Shown here one piece after another: positions 45,187 through 53,382 of a stretch of 64,000 nt of DNA; positions within the stretch are counted from its first letter, which is position 1, and the number at the start of each line of letters is the position of its first letter. Source of the DNA: Bradyrhizobium ottawaense (GTDB taxonomy: Bacteria > Pseudomonadota > Alphaproteobacteria > Rhizobiales > Xanthobacteraceae); contig NZ_LT629693.1 in NCBI RefSeq assembly GCF_900099825.1, forward strand, positions 124,001 through 188,000, written 5' to 3'. The translations under genes were made by a program, and so were the position numbers. The notes under the pieces are model-generated. The model was given only the letters and a program-made list of their open reading frames with translations, did not search any database and was not told where the DNA came from.

Positions 45187-46713
45187 ATGGACGAGATGCA
45201 AAACCCTTCCAATCCCGCCCACCAGTTTGACTCCAACCCTGATCTAAATCTCGGCATCGAACTGCAGGACGACCTGGAAGGCGACACGCTCCGCGAGGAA
45301 TGCGGCGTGTTCGGCATCTTCGGCCACCCCGAGGCCGCCGCCATCACGGCGCTCGGCCTTCACGCCCTCCAGCACCGCGGCCAGGAAGCCGCCGGCATCG
45401 TCTCCTTTGACGGCGCCCGCTTCCATTCCGAACGCCGCCTCGGCCTCGTCGGCGACACCTTCTCCCGCCGCGAAGTGATCGAGCGCCTGCCCGGCAACGC
45501 CGCCGTCGGCCATGTCCGCTACTCCACCACGGGCGCCACCATCCTGCGCAACGTGCAGCCGCTGTTCGCCGAGCTCAATGCCGGCGGTTTTGCGGTCGGC
45601 CATAACGGCAATCTCACCAACGGCCTGACGCTGCGCCGCGAGCTTGTTCTCCACGGCGCCATGATGCAATCGACCACCGACACCGAAGTGATCCTGCATC
45701 TGGTGGCGCAGTCCAAGCGCAGCCGTTTCATCGACCGTTTCATCGAGGCGTTGCGCACGATCGAGGGTGCCTATTCGCTGGTGTCCCTGACCAATAAGAA
45801 GCTGATCGGTGCCCGCGACCCGCTCGGCATCCGCCCGCTGGTGCTCGGCGACCTCGACGGCTGTCCGATCCTGGCGTCCGAGACCTGCGCGCTCGACATG
45901 ATCGGCGCCAAATATGTCCGCGACGTCGAACCCGGCGAGATCGTCGTATTCGATGAACAGGGCGCACACAGCCACAAGCCGTTTCCGCCGAAGCCGCCGC
46001 GGCCCTGCATCTTCGAATACATCTACTTCTCGCGGCCGGATTCGATCGTCGGCGGCCGCTCGGTGTACGAAGTCCGAAAATCCTTCGGCGCCCAGCTCGC
46101 GCGCGAAAGCCATGTCGAGGTCGACGTCGTGGTGCCGGTGCCGGATTCCGGCGTGCCCGCCGCGATCGGTTACAGCCAGCATTCCGGCGTGCCGTTCGAA
46201 CTCGGCATTATCCGCAACCATTATGTCGGCCGTACCTTCATTCAACCGACCCAGAGCGTGCGCGAACTCGGCGTGCGCATGAAGCATTCGGCCAACCGCG
46301 CCGCGATCGAGGGCAAGCGCATCATCCTGATCGACGATTCGCTGGTGCGCGGCACCACGTCGAAGAAGATCGTGCGCATGATGCGCGACGCCGGCGCCCG
46401 CGAAGTGCATTTCCGCCTCGCCTCGCCGCCGATCCTGTATCCCGACTATTACGGCATCGACCTGCCGGACCGCGGCGGCCTGCTGGCCGCGACCCATTCG
46501 CTGGAGGAGATGCGCGAGATCATCGGCGCCGATTCGCTGGCGTTCCTGTCGATCGACGGCATGTACCGCGCCATGGGCGAGCCCGGCCGCGATCCCGCCA
46601 ATCCGAAATTCTCGGATCACTGCTTCACCGGCGCCTATCCGACCCACCTCACCGACCAGACCCAGGTCGAACCGCAGCCCCGGCAATTGTCGCTGCTGGC
46701 GGAGGCGAGCTGA
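45187..46713 (+). CDS. purF: Amidophosphoribosyltransferase
   Basis: PurF makes 5-phosphoribosylamine, the first step of purine synthesis; 508 aa. A 38-residue propeptide is removed so that Cys39 (REECGVFGIFGHPEA) becomes the N-terminal nucleophile of the glutaminase domain. The PRPP motif is IILIDDSLVRGTTSKKIV in the C-terminal transferase domain, and NHYVGRTFIQPTQSVRELG is typical. The C-terminal region contains cysteines in part of the pattern used to bind an iron-sulfur cluster in some PurF enzymes, but I see no full set. It follows cvpA by 20 bases. Confidence 0.96.
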   Translation: MDEMQNPSNPAHQFDSNPDLNLGIELQDDLEGDTLREECGVFGIFGHPEAAAITALGLHALQHRGQEAAGIVSFDGARFHSERRLGLVGDTFSRREVIERLPGNAAVGHVRYSTTGATILRNVQPLFAELNAGGFAVGHNGNLTNGLTLRRELVLHGAMMQSTTDTEVILHLVAQSKRSRFIDRFIEALRTIEGAYSLVSLTNKKLIGARDPLGIRPLVLGDLDGCPILASETCALDMIGAKYVRDVEPGEIVVFDEQGAHSHKPFPPKPPRPCIFEYIYFSRPDSIVGGRSVYEVRKSFGAQLARESHVEVDVVVPVPDSGVPAAIGYSQHSGVPFELGIIRNHYVGRTFIQPTQSVRELGVRMKHSANRAAIEGKRIILIDDSLVRGTTSKKIVRMMRDAGAREVHFRLASPPILYPDYYGIDLPDRGGLLAATHSLEEMREIIGADSLAFLSIDGMYRAMGEPGRDPANPKFSDHCFTGAYPTHLTDQTQVEPQPRQLSLLAEAS

Positions 46714-46720
46714 GGCCACT

Positions 46721-46845
46721 GTCGTCCCCGCGAAAGCGGGGACCCATAGCCACCGGCACTGCGTGGTTCGGACGGCATTAGACACAACCACCTTCCGCCA
46801 CTATAGACGCCACGGCGTATGGGTCCCGGCGTTCGCCGGGACGAC
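46721..46845. repeat. Nested inverted repeat after purF
   Basis: Left part gtcgtccccgcgaaagcggg (46721-46740, self-hairpin) with following gacccata; right part tatgggtcccggcgttcgccgggacgac (46818-46845). The outer arms gtcgtcccc/gggacgac and inner arms gggacccata/tatgggtccc pair across a 70-base centre. This design resembles other intergenic repeats in this window and lies between purF and the SDR gene. Confidence 0.75.
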
Positions 46846-46860
46846 GTTAGAGTGTATTCC

Positions 46861-47601
46861 ATGACCAAACCCCTCGCTTCCCGTATTGCCGTCGTCACCG
46901 GCGCCTCGCGCGGCATCGGCCGTGCCACCGCACTGGCGCTCGCCAGGGCCGGCGCGCATGTCGTCGCCGTGGCGCGCACGCAAGGCGGCCTGGAAGAGCT
47001 CGACGATGAGATCCGCAAAGACGGCGGCGCCGCCACGCTGGTGCCGCTCAACCTCACCGATTTCGACGGCATCGCGCGGCTCGGCGCGGCGCTGCATGAG
47101 CGCCACGGCAAGATCGACATTCTCGTCGGCAATGCCGGTGTCGCCGGCCCCTCGTCTCCCCTAGGCCATATCGAGTTGAAGCCCTGGAACGACGTCATGG
47201 CGGTCAACGTGACCGCGAATTTCCAACTGGTCCGCTGCATGGAGCCGCTGCTGAAGCAGTCCGACGCCGGCCGCGCCGTGTTCGTGACCTCAGGCGCCGC
47301 CAACAAGGCGCCGGCCTATGTCGGCCCCTACGCCGCCTCGAAGGCCGCGCTCGAAGCCCTGGTGCGCGTCTGGGCGGAGGAAACCGCGAGCACAAGGATG
47401 CGCGTCAATCTGTTCAACCCCGGCCCGATCCGCACCCGCATGCGCGCCACGATGTTTCCCGGCGAAGATCCGGCGACGCTGGACACGCCGGAACAGGTCG
47501 CCGAGTTCATCGTGCCGATGTGTGAGCCTGGGTGGGACGCAACCGGCAAGTTCTACGATTTCAAGACCCGCACGCTGATGAGTTTTCGCCCGCCGGCGTA
47601 G
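46861..47601 (+). CDS. Short-chain dehydrogenase/reductase
   Basis: SDR of 246 aa starting at ATG 46861, directly after a palindromic repeat. It has the Rossmann motif TGASRGIGRATALALARAGA, NAGVAG, and the active-site PYAASKAALEAL (Tyr-x3-Lys). No NADPH-specificity residue can be fixed by eye. It commonly follows purF in Bradyrhizobium-type genomes. Substrate unknown; it is one of several FabG-like paralogues. Confidence 0.9.
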   Translation: MTKPLASRIAVVTGASRGIGRATALALARAGAHVVAVARTQGGLEELDDEIRKDGGAATLVPLNLTDFDGIARLGAALHERHGKIDILVGNAGVAGPSSPLGHIELKPWNDVMAVNVTANFQLVRCMEPLLKQSDAGRAVFVTSGAANKAPAYVGPYAASKAALEALVRVWAEETASTRMRVNLFNPGPIRTRMRATMFPGEDPATLDTPEQVAEFIVPMCEPGWDATGKFYDFKTRTLMSFRPPA

Positions 47602-47610
47602 CACCTCCTC

Positions 47611-47692
47611 GTCATTGCGAGCGAAGCGAAGCAATCCATCGCGCGGCAAAGCCAGTACGGATTGCTTCGTCGCAAGTGCTCCTCGCAATGAC
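47611..47692. repeat. Dispersed palindromic repeat (gtcattgcgag ... ctcgcaatgac)
   Basis: Outer arms gtcattgcgag (47611-47621) and ctcgcaatgac (47682-47692) are perfect complements, and inner arms gaagcaatcc/ggattgcttc also pair. A second, partly deleted copy with ggattgcttc and gtcgcaagtgctcc lies at 50570-50662. This is a common intergenic repeat type in this genus. Confidence 0.8.
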
Positions 47693-47711
47693 GCCGGCAT
47701 CTCGCAGGCGG

Positions 47712-47762
47712 TTACGGTGACAGTGCACTTAACTCGGTGAGTTATGTGCACTGTCACCGTAA
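47712..47762. repeat. 24-bp inverted repeat, near-perfect, 3-base loop
   Basis: Left arm 47712-47735 (ttacggtgacagtgcactta...) pairs with right arm 47739-47762 with a single mismatch; the loop is ggt. It does not have a T-run, so it is not a classical terminator. It is located in the intergenic space between the SDR and the convergent small gene, next to another repeat. Palindromes like this are substrates of REP-associated transposases, but no such gene is here. Confidence 0.8.
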
Positions 47763-47847
47763 TTTCAGATTGCCATAGTTCAAACCGTCATGCCTCGGCT
47801 TGATTTCTTGGCTTCATTGCCGTCGTCATGGCGCCGAACCGTCTCCA

Positions 47848-48144
47848 TCAATGTCTAGACACCGGTAACTCGACGATGGCGCCGGTCGGCTCCGGCTCGT
47901 GCGGCGACAGCTTGTTGAGATTCTCGTCGCTCCAGTTTGCAAGGTTGATGACTCTGGCCGCCTGAACGCCACCCTGCGGCATCCCCTCGGCCGGCTCCAG
48001 GATGTTCAGTCCGTTGCCGTCGAGCAGGAAGGTGTGGTCTCCAAACAAACTGCTCAGTTCCTGAATCGCGGGGTGGCTATCGGGAAGAGCCTGGGCTTCG
48101 AACTGGTTCATGGTTCGCTCGAGCTGTGCAGCGTTCAATTTCAT
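47848..48144 (-). CDS. Small hypothetical protein, 98 aa
   Basis: Begins KLNAAQLERTMNQFEAQALP at the ATG 48144, with aaaggac 7 bases upstream. The sequence is acidic and soluble with a beta-rich middle (HTFLLDGNGLNILEP). No motif is recognised. Codon use resembles neighbouring genes, and the ribosome binding site supports translation. Confidence 0.6.
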   Translation of the reverse strand: MKLNAAQLERTMNQFEAQALPDSHPAIQELSSLFGDHTFLLDGNGLNILEPAEGMPQGGVQAARVINLANWSDENLNKLSPHEPEPTGAIVELPVSRH

Positions 48145-48759
48145 TGCTCGGTCCTTTCGATTGAGTTTGTGACAGCGCACGACGCGGCGCGTTGCGTGCT
48201 CTCGTTGCTTCAAATGGTCCAACGCTGGTCAATTGCGTATCCCACGTAGACGCATCATCGCGATTACGCGAACTACGCAGTAACGGCGCGACGAGACGAC
48301 AAGGCGCGCCACCGACACCTGGGCCGCGTGCTCGATTGCAGCGCACGGCGCGCAAACATCAACGATCAGCTGATCAGTTTTTTTTGGCGGTTCTGTGTTT
48401 CGGCGATGCCGTTGCCAATTGTGGCTATGTCATTTTTTGTCAGGACTGCCAAAAATGCGGCAGCGGAACAAACGCCGCGAGTTCCTCGTCCAATAAATGA
48501 TCACCGAATGGCCGCATATGAGTCTGCAACTTTCGCGGCCGCACGAATTTGGCGCAGCTCGTAGCTCCACCCGCCCGCGAGAACTGCGTCGCCTCCCGCG
48601 CAAGCGAAATCTTGCGGCAACGCCTGCGACAAATCAACCCGACGGGCAAATCACCAAAAGTCTGTCCAGCCCTTCCGCTAAAAATATTTCCGTTGCAGCG
48701 TCGGGCAAATCAGACGTTTAACTCCGCCCGTCTCCCGCGATGAGAGCAACTGTGCTGAA
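48145..48759. other. Intergenic region with a direct repeat, no gene seen
   Basis: About 615 bases with no supported gene. At 48640-48712 the unit cgacgggcaaatca recurs as cgtcgggcaaatca 60 bases later, with ctgtccagccctt and an AT-rich core between; this resembles a dispersed Bradyrhizobium repeat. At 48363-48380 the palindrome gatcagctgatc is followed by a T8 run, an odd terminator-like site with no gene reading into it from the left. Confidence 0.4.
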
Positions 48760-48903
48760 GTAGACCGGTGATCGGCTGGCCTCAAGGCTGGCGCGAGGCG
48801 CGCCCCCGCCTTCGGCGGCTTACGGCCTTGACGCCGTCCGCTCCCCGGTCTGTTGGCTAGGCATGCGCTCGGTCGAGGACCGAGCGCGGTGAAGTGCGCT
48901 CGC

Positions 48904-49863
48904 TCAATTCAGTGCGTAACGGCTGGGATCCCATTTCTGCCGGCGTGCGATCATTGTGTTGAGGATGATGATCAGCTTTCGCATGCAGGCGACGAGCGCA
49001 ACCTTCGGCTCCTTCCCCTTGGCAAGTAGCCGTTGATAGTAGGCCTTGAAGACAGGATTGTTCTGTGTGGCCGCGCCGAGGCACGGCATGTAGAGGGCGT
49101 TTCGGACCCAACGGCGGCCGCCCTTGATGTGGCGTTCGCCGCGGCGCTTTCCGCTATCATCGTCATAAGGGGCAACGCCTAACAACGCCGCGGCGATCTC
49201 GTCGCTCACTTGGCCAAGCTCCGGCATTCCAGCAATGAGGTTCGCTGAGCTCGTTTCGGCAAAGCCTGGCACGCTCTCGACGATCTCGGCGCGTTCGGCA
49301 AGATGAGGTGTGGCCCTGACCTGGGCCGAGATCGCGACTTCGAGCTTGGCAATTTCCTCGAGCAAGCTCTTCAAGATACGGGTCCGCGCTTTCCGAGCCT
49401 GTCCTGGTGCAGCATGCTCGTTTTGAGCTTCCAGTCGTATCTTGAGATCGACCAGATTGAGACGAGCTTTCACCAGCGCCTGCAGCTCTTCGCGCGCGGC
49501 ATCGTGCACTTGGCCCGGCGCCTCGCTGAACGTCTCTGCGAACCAAGCGATCATCTCTGCATCAATCGTATCGTTCTTGGCCAGGCGTCCGGCCGACTGC
49601 GCAAAGCTGCGGACTCGCTTGGGGTCGACGATCCGTACGGCGATGCCGGCCAGACGGAGCACCTTCCCCCAATCGCGCTCATAGCCGCCGCTGGCCTCCA
49701 TCACCGCCCTGTTCACCTTGTGCTTGCGAAGCCAGGCAACCAGCTTGCGATGACCCTGGGCAGTGCTCGGATACGTCTGCCGCAGCGCCAACTCGCGAAT
49801 GCACGCATCGACCTTGTCCTTTGCTACATCGATGCCGACGACAACGAGACCATTTTGTGCCAT
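48904..49863 (-). CDS. IS110-family DEDD transposase
   Basis: Recombinase of 319 aa. The N-terminal DEDD domain shows VGIDVAKDKVDA, VMEASGGYE and KNDTIDAEMIAWFA, giving acidic residues about 12, 56, 98 and 101. The C-terminal Tnp20 domain has VPGFAETSSANLIAGMPELG and KRRGERHIKGGRRWVRNALY. The second of two adjacent ATGs (49863) has better spacing from agggag. It differs strongly from the other IS110-family protein at 9545-10600 (group IS1111), so two separate elements have visited this region. Confidence 0.92.
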   Translation of the reverse strand: MAQNGLVVVGIDVAKDKVDACIRELALRQTYPSTAQGHRKLVAWLRKHKVNRAVMEASGGYERDWGKVLRLAGIAVRIVDPKRVRSFAQSAGRLAKNDTIDAEMIAWFAETFSEAPGQVHDAAREELQALVKARLNLVDLKIRLEAQNEHAAPGQARKARTRILKSLLEEIAKLEVAISAQVRATPHLAERAEIVESVPGFAETSSANLIAGMPELGQVSDEIAAALLGVAPYDDDSGKRRGERHIKGGRRWVRNALYMPCLGAATQNNPVFKAYYQRLLAKGKEPKVALVACMRKLIIILNTMIARRQKWDPSRYALN

Positions 49864-49866
49864 CAT

Positions 49867-50040
49867 CCACTCCCTTCCTTGCTCGGTACGGGCTCAACGG
49901 CCCTTGCAACTGTTCGGGTTGAGGAAGACACCGGAGCTGTCCCTCGCTCTCATACAGGCTCTGCCGCTTTGGGGCGTTACGGGCTCAGTTCCAGCAACGG
50001 GCGGTTCTGCTTCAACCGCCCGTTCGCACATTCTGCCAGT
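49867..50040 (-). ncRNA. Candidate bridge RNA region in the left end of the IS110-group element
   Basis: In the IS110 group the bridge RNA is transcribed from the left end, upstream of the transposase. This segment is non-coding and includes a perfect 11-bp hairpin (49996-50006 with 50014-50024, loop ctgcttc). Further short stems occur around 49890-49935. Exact RNA limits and loops need comparative folding. Confidence 0.4.
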
Positions 50041-50263
50041 TTTTGCCGACACAAGGGGCGCTCGCGATCGTCACGACGTGCGGAGAGATGCGGTGGACGC
50101 AGGGTCACGACTGACGAGCGTGGCCTTTGCGTACGGTGAAATCGTTTGGGTCCGACGCCCCGATGCAGGCGTCAAGTTCGAGGGCAGCCAACGCTGCCGG
50201 AGAGCGATGGTGTCACAAAAAGCAGGGTCACCAGGACGATCTCGTATAAGCCGTAAAGCCATT

Positions 50264-50392
50264 GCGCAGGGAAGGCCGGAGGCTTCCGCCAAACCTGTAT
50301 GCTTGCGTGCACCATTTTGTTGCAACTATCGCACGCAAGACCGCGGGTGCGGCGCGCACCCGGTCTTCCCTGCGCCCTCTACTTTCGGAGGG
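50264..50392. repeat. Branched structured repeat: closing stem, two inner hairpins and a trailing hairpin
   Basis: A 16-bp closing stem, gcgcagggaaggccgg (50264-50279) with ccggtcttccctgcgc (50360-50375; one mismatch), holds an inner hairpin cttgcgtgc/gcacgcaag (50302-50310 with 50331-50339) and a short hairpin gggtgc/gcaccc (50345-50350 with 50356-50361). The last base or two overlap the closing arm. A final hairpin ccctc/gaggg (50375-50379 with 50388-50392) follows. The folds are alternatives in part. I recall similar repeats in Bradyrhizobium genomes but cannot verify copies from this window. Confidence 0.65.
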
Positions 50393-50441
50393 CAAACGGA
50401 ATGTAAAACTTCGGGCAGATGATGCCGCGAGAACAATTCCC

Positions 50442-50549
50442 GCTGTCATCATCCGCGAAGGCGGATGATCCAGTATTCCAGAGACGCCGATGATTAAACT
50501 GATAGGCCGCAGTGTACTGGATCGCCCGGTCAAGCCGGGCAACGACAGC
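50442..50549. repeat. Dispersed palindromic repeat, copy A (cagtattccagagac core)
   Basis: Outer arms gctgtcat / ...acgacagc and GC hairpins at both sides (catccgcgaaggcggatg and gcccggtcaagccgggc) enclose a conserved centre with cagtattccagagac and gtactggat. A second copy with the same centre is at 63836-63959. Length is about 108 bases, not coding. Confidence 0.8.
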
Positions 50550-50569
50550 TTCTTTGTCGCGACAATTAT

Positions 50570-50662
50570 GGATTGCTTCCGCCTTCGCTCGTTGAGCTAC
50601 GGCGGACAGGTCGTCGCAAGTGCTCCCTTGCGCAAACGCTTCGCGTTTGCCGCAGGCAATGA
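50570..50662. repeat. Partial copy of the gcaatgac palindromic repeat
   Basis: Shares ggattgcttc, gtcgcaagtgctcc and gcaatgac with the copy at 47611-47692, but with a different middle (ccttcgctcgttgagctacggcgg) and an added hairpin aaacgcttcgcgttt. It sits just upstream of the NHL-protein gene. Confidence 0.65.
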
Positions 50663-50758
50663 CAGCAGACGGCGTCATGCCGTTGACACCAGCCCCTCCC
50701 CGCGATTGACTGCCTGCCAAGCGGGAAAACCCGTTAATAAAAAAGGGAGGAAGCCATC

Positions 50759-51913
50759 ATGCCGATGCAGCATCGCGCGCGCTCGATACCTGCCGTCCAG
50801 CATTTCACCAAAACCATTGCCGCCTGCGCCGCCGCTGCCGTGCTGATCGGCACGCCGCTGTCGCTGCGCAGCGCGCAGGCCGGCGATGTCCCGACTTTCG
50901 CGGTCGACGCATCATGGCCAAAACCGCTGCCGAACAACTGGATCATGGGACAGGTCGGCGGCATCACTGCCGACGCGGAGGGACACATCTGGGTGTTTCA
51001 GCGTCCGCGCTCGCTGACCGACGACGAGAAAGCCGCAGCGCTCGACCCGCCGCGCACCAAATGCTGCGTCCCGGCGCCGCCGGTGCTGGAGTTCGATGCC
51101 GACGGCAATCTGCTACGCTCGTGGGGCGGCCCCGGTGAAGGCTATCAGTGGTTCGGCAACGAACACGGCATCGAAGTCAGCGGCGGATTTGTCTGGCTGA
51201 CGGGGAATGCGAACGACGACAGCCAGATCCTGAAGTTCACGCCCGACGGCAAATTCGTTTTGCAGATCGGCAAGATCGCGCCGGCCAAGGGAAGCAACGA
51301 CACCACCCAGCTCGGCAGGCCCGCCGAGGTCACCGTCGACAAGGACGCCAACGAGGTCTACATCGCCGACGGTTACGGCAACCGGCGCGTCATCGTGTTC
51401 GATGCCACCACCGGCGCCTACAAGCGGCACTGGGGCGCCTATGGCAAGCCGCCGAACGACGACAAGCAGGCGCCTTACGATCCGAAGGCGCCGGTGTCGC
51501 AGCAATTCGGCAATCCCGTGCATTGCGTGAAGATCGCCAATGACGGGCTCGTCTACGTCTGCGACCGCACCAACAACCGCATCCAAGTCTTCAAGAAGGA
51601 CGGCAGCTTCGTCAAGGAGTGGTTCTACGAGAAGAATACGCTCGCCAACGGCGCCGTCTGGGACGTCGTGATCTGGCCCGATCCGAAGCAGACCTGGCTG
51701 TTGAGCGCCGACGGCGCCAACAACGAAATCCGGGTGCTGAAACGCGAAGACGGCACCGTGGCCGGCCATTTCGGCAGCAACGGCCGCAGCGCCGGGCAAT
51801 TCCACTGGGTTCACACCATGGCGGTGGATGCCAAGGGCAACCTCTATACCGGCGAGGTCGATACCGGAAAGCGCATCCAGAAGTTCAAGCTGACCTCGGA
51901 CGCGCTACGATAG
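50759..51913 (+). CDS. Secreted NHL-repeat beta-propeller protein
   Basis: Exported six-bladed beta-propeller-like protein of 384 aa, close in style to peptidyl-alpha-hydroxyglycine alpha-amidating lyase-like proteins. Start at 50759 has gggagg 8 bases upstream. Signal peptide (AACAAAAVLIGTPLSLRSAQA), then NHL units such as NNWIMGQVGGITADAEGHIW, VYIADGYGNRRVIVFDATTG, VYVCDRTNNRIQVFKKDG and GNLYTGEVDTGKRIQKFKLT. A cysteine pair (TKCCVPAPP) lies after blade one. The ligand is unknown. It sits 103 bases ahead of a LivK-type binding protein and may be co-transcribed. Confidence 0.85.
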   Translation: MPMQHRARSIPAVQHFTKTIAACAAAAVLIGTPLSLRSAQAGDVPTFAVDASWPKPLPNNWIMGQVGGITADAEGHIWVFQRPRSLTDDEKAAALDPPRTKCCVPAPPVLEFDADGNLLRSWGGPGEGYQWFGNEHGIEVSGGFVWLTGNANDDSQILKFTPDGKFVLQIGKIAPAKGSNDTTQLGRPAEVTVDKDANEVYIADGYGNRRVIVFDATTGAYKRHWGAYGKPPNDDKQAPYDPKAPVSQQFGNPVHCVKIANDGLVYVCDRTNNRIQVFKKDGSFVKEWFYEKNTLANGAVWDVVIWPDPKQTWLLSADGANNEIRVLKREDGTVAGHFGSNGRSAGQFHWVHTMAVDAKGNLYTGEVDTGKRIQKFKLTSDALR

Positions 51914-52016
51914 GTGCATTGCCGGAGGCGTTTGGAGCGACTAGACACGACCGCATTCGCGTCCCGGGACGGCTTCCACAAGAAAGCCGCCCGGCTACCC
52001 CTGATGGAGGAAATAG

Positions 52017-53243
52017 ATGACTACAATTAACGCGCGGCGCCTTGCCGCGTTGCTCACGGTCGCCGGTATTGCCTTCGCCGCCCCCGCCTACGCCCAGGAC
52101 AAGAACGTCAAGATCGGCGTGCTCACCGACATGTCGAGCCTCTATGCGGATATTAACGGCCCCGGCGCCGTGACCGCGGTCAACATGGCCATCGAGGATT
52201 CCGGCCTGCGCGCCAAGGGCTGGAAGATCGACGTCGTCAGCGGCGATCACCAGAACAAGCCGGACGTCGGCGTCAACATCGCGCGGCAATGGATCGACAC
52301 CGAGAAGGTGGATGTCGTCGCCGATACGCCTAACTCCGGCGTGGCGCTCGCGATCAGCAACCTCGTCAAGGAAAAGAACGCCATCCTGCTCAATCAGGCC
52401 GCGGCCAGTGCCGACCTGACCGGCAAGGCCTGCAACGCCAACACCATCTCCACCACCTACGACACCTACATGCTGGCCAACGGTACCGGCAAGGCGCTGA
52501 CCAAGGCCGGCGGCGATAGCTGGTTCTTCGTCTCCGCCGACTACGCCTTCGGCGCGGCGATGCAGCGCGACGCAGCCACCGTGGTCGAGGCCAACGGCGG
52601 CAAGGTGCTGGGCAACGTCAAGCATCCGCTCAACACCTCGGACTTCTCGTCCTTCCTGCTGCAGGCGCAATCGTCGAAGGCCAAGGTCATCGGCTTTGCC
52701 AATGCCGGCGGCGACACCACCAACGCGATCAAGCAAGCCGCCGAATTCGGCATCGTCGCCGGCGGCCAGAAGCTCGCCGCGCTGTTGCTGTTCGTCAACG
52801 ACGTGCATTCGCTCGGCCTGAAGACCGCCCAGGGACTGACCTTCACCGAGTCCTTCTACTGGGATCTGAACGACAAGACCCGTGCCTGGTCGGCGCGCTT
52901 CCAGGAAAAGGCGGCCAACCATGCCAAGCCGTCGATGACGCAGGCCGGCAACTACGCGGCGATTTCGCACTACCTGAAGACGCTGGAAGCACTCGGCGGC
53001 AATCCGCATGACGGCGCCAAGGTGGTGGCCAAGATGAAGGAACTGCCGACCGACGATCCACTGTTCGGCAACGGCCCGATCCGCGCCGATGGCCGCCGCC
53101 TGATCCCGGCCTATCTGTTCGAGGTCAAGAAGCCGGAAGAGTCGAAGGGCCCGTGGGATTACTACAAGCTGCTCGCGACGATCTCGGCGGAAGACGCCGC
53201 CAAACCGCTCGAGGCCAGCGAGTGTCCGTTGGTCAAGAAGTAA
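52017..53243 (+). CDS. ABC transporter substrate-binding protein, LivK/Peripla_BP_6 family
   Basis: Periplasmic receptor of 408 aa; strong ribosome binding site tggagg before the ATG. Signal peptide ends at APAYAQ. The mature N-terminus is VKIGVLTDMSSLYADINGPG, typical of branched-chain amino acid family receptors, with ANTISTTYDTYMLANGTG and FVSADYAFGAAMQRDA in the two lobes. No permease genes flank it. In the neighbourhood the NHL protein suggests a shared catabolic role, but this is speculation. Confidence 0.92.
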   Translation: MTTINARRLAALLTVAGIAFAAPAYAQDKNVKIGVLTDMSSLYADINGPGAVTAVNMAIEDSGLRAKGWKIDVVSGDHQNKPDVGVNIARQWIDTEKVDVVADTPNSGVALAISNLVKEKNAILLNQAAASADLTGKACNANTISTTYDTYMLANGTGKALTKAGGDSWFFVSADYAFGAAMQRDAATVVEANGGKVLGNVKHPLNTSDFSSFLLQAQSSKAKVIGFANAGGDTTNAIKQAAEFGIVAGGQKLAALLLFVNDVHSLGLKTAQGLTFTESFYWDLNDKTRAWSARFQEKAANHAKPSMTQAGNYAAISHYLKTLEALGGNPHDGAKVVAKMKELPTDDPLFGNGPIRADGRRLIPAYLFEVKKPEESKGPWDYYKLLATISAEDAAKPLEASECPLVKK

Positions 53244-53262
53244 CGATGTGAGAACGTACTGC

Positions 53263-53382
53263 CGTAGGGTGGGTTAGCGACTTGTCCGCCGTAGCTCGCA
53301 GAGCGAAGGCGGAAGCGTAACCCACCGCCATCGTCGCAGCAAAGAAGAGGGTGGGTTAGGCATGCGCCTAACCCGCCCTACG
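53263..53382. repeat. Palindromic repeat (cgtagggtgggttag ... ctaacccgccctacg)
   Basis: Outer arms cgtagggtgggttag (53263-53277) and ctaacccgccctacg (53368-53382) pair with one mismatch; inner arms are also inverted (aacccacc/ggtgggtt, and taggcatgcgccta is self-complementary). It overlaps the 3' end of the MFS gene and supplies its stop codon. This is a common intergenic repeat type in rhizobia. Confidence 0.85.

Larger units (their letters stand above)
48760..50040 (-). mobile_element. IS110-family element (IS110 group), ends approximate
   Basis: The IS110 transposase at 48904-49863 is flanked by a ~145-base left segment (the element's 3' end) and a ~175-base right segment (its 5' end). 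IS110-group elements lack obvious terminal inverted repeats and target duplications, so the limits are estimates from composition: left at the change near 48760, right after the hairpin at 49996-50024. Confidence 0.6.

Noticed and set aside
48363..48382. Palindrome gatcagctgatc followed by T8 as an intrinsic terminator
   Set aside because: The palindrome allows only a 4-bp stem with a usable loop, and no plus-strand gene ends there.
50570..50662. Possible CRISPR-like repeat spacing among the 47.6 and 50.5 kb repeats
   Set aside because: Repeats are dispersed palindromes with different middles, not regularly spaced direct repeats.
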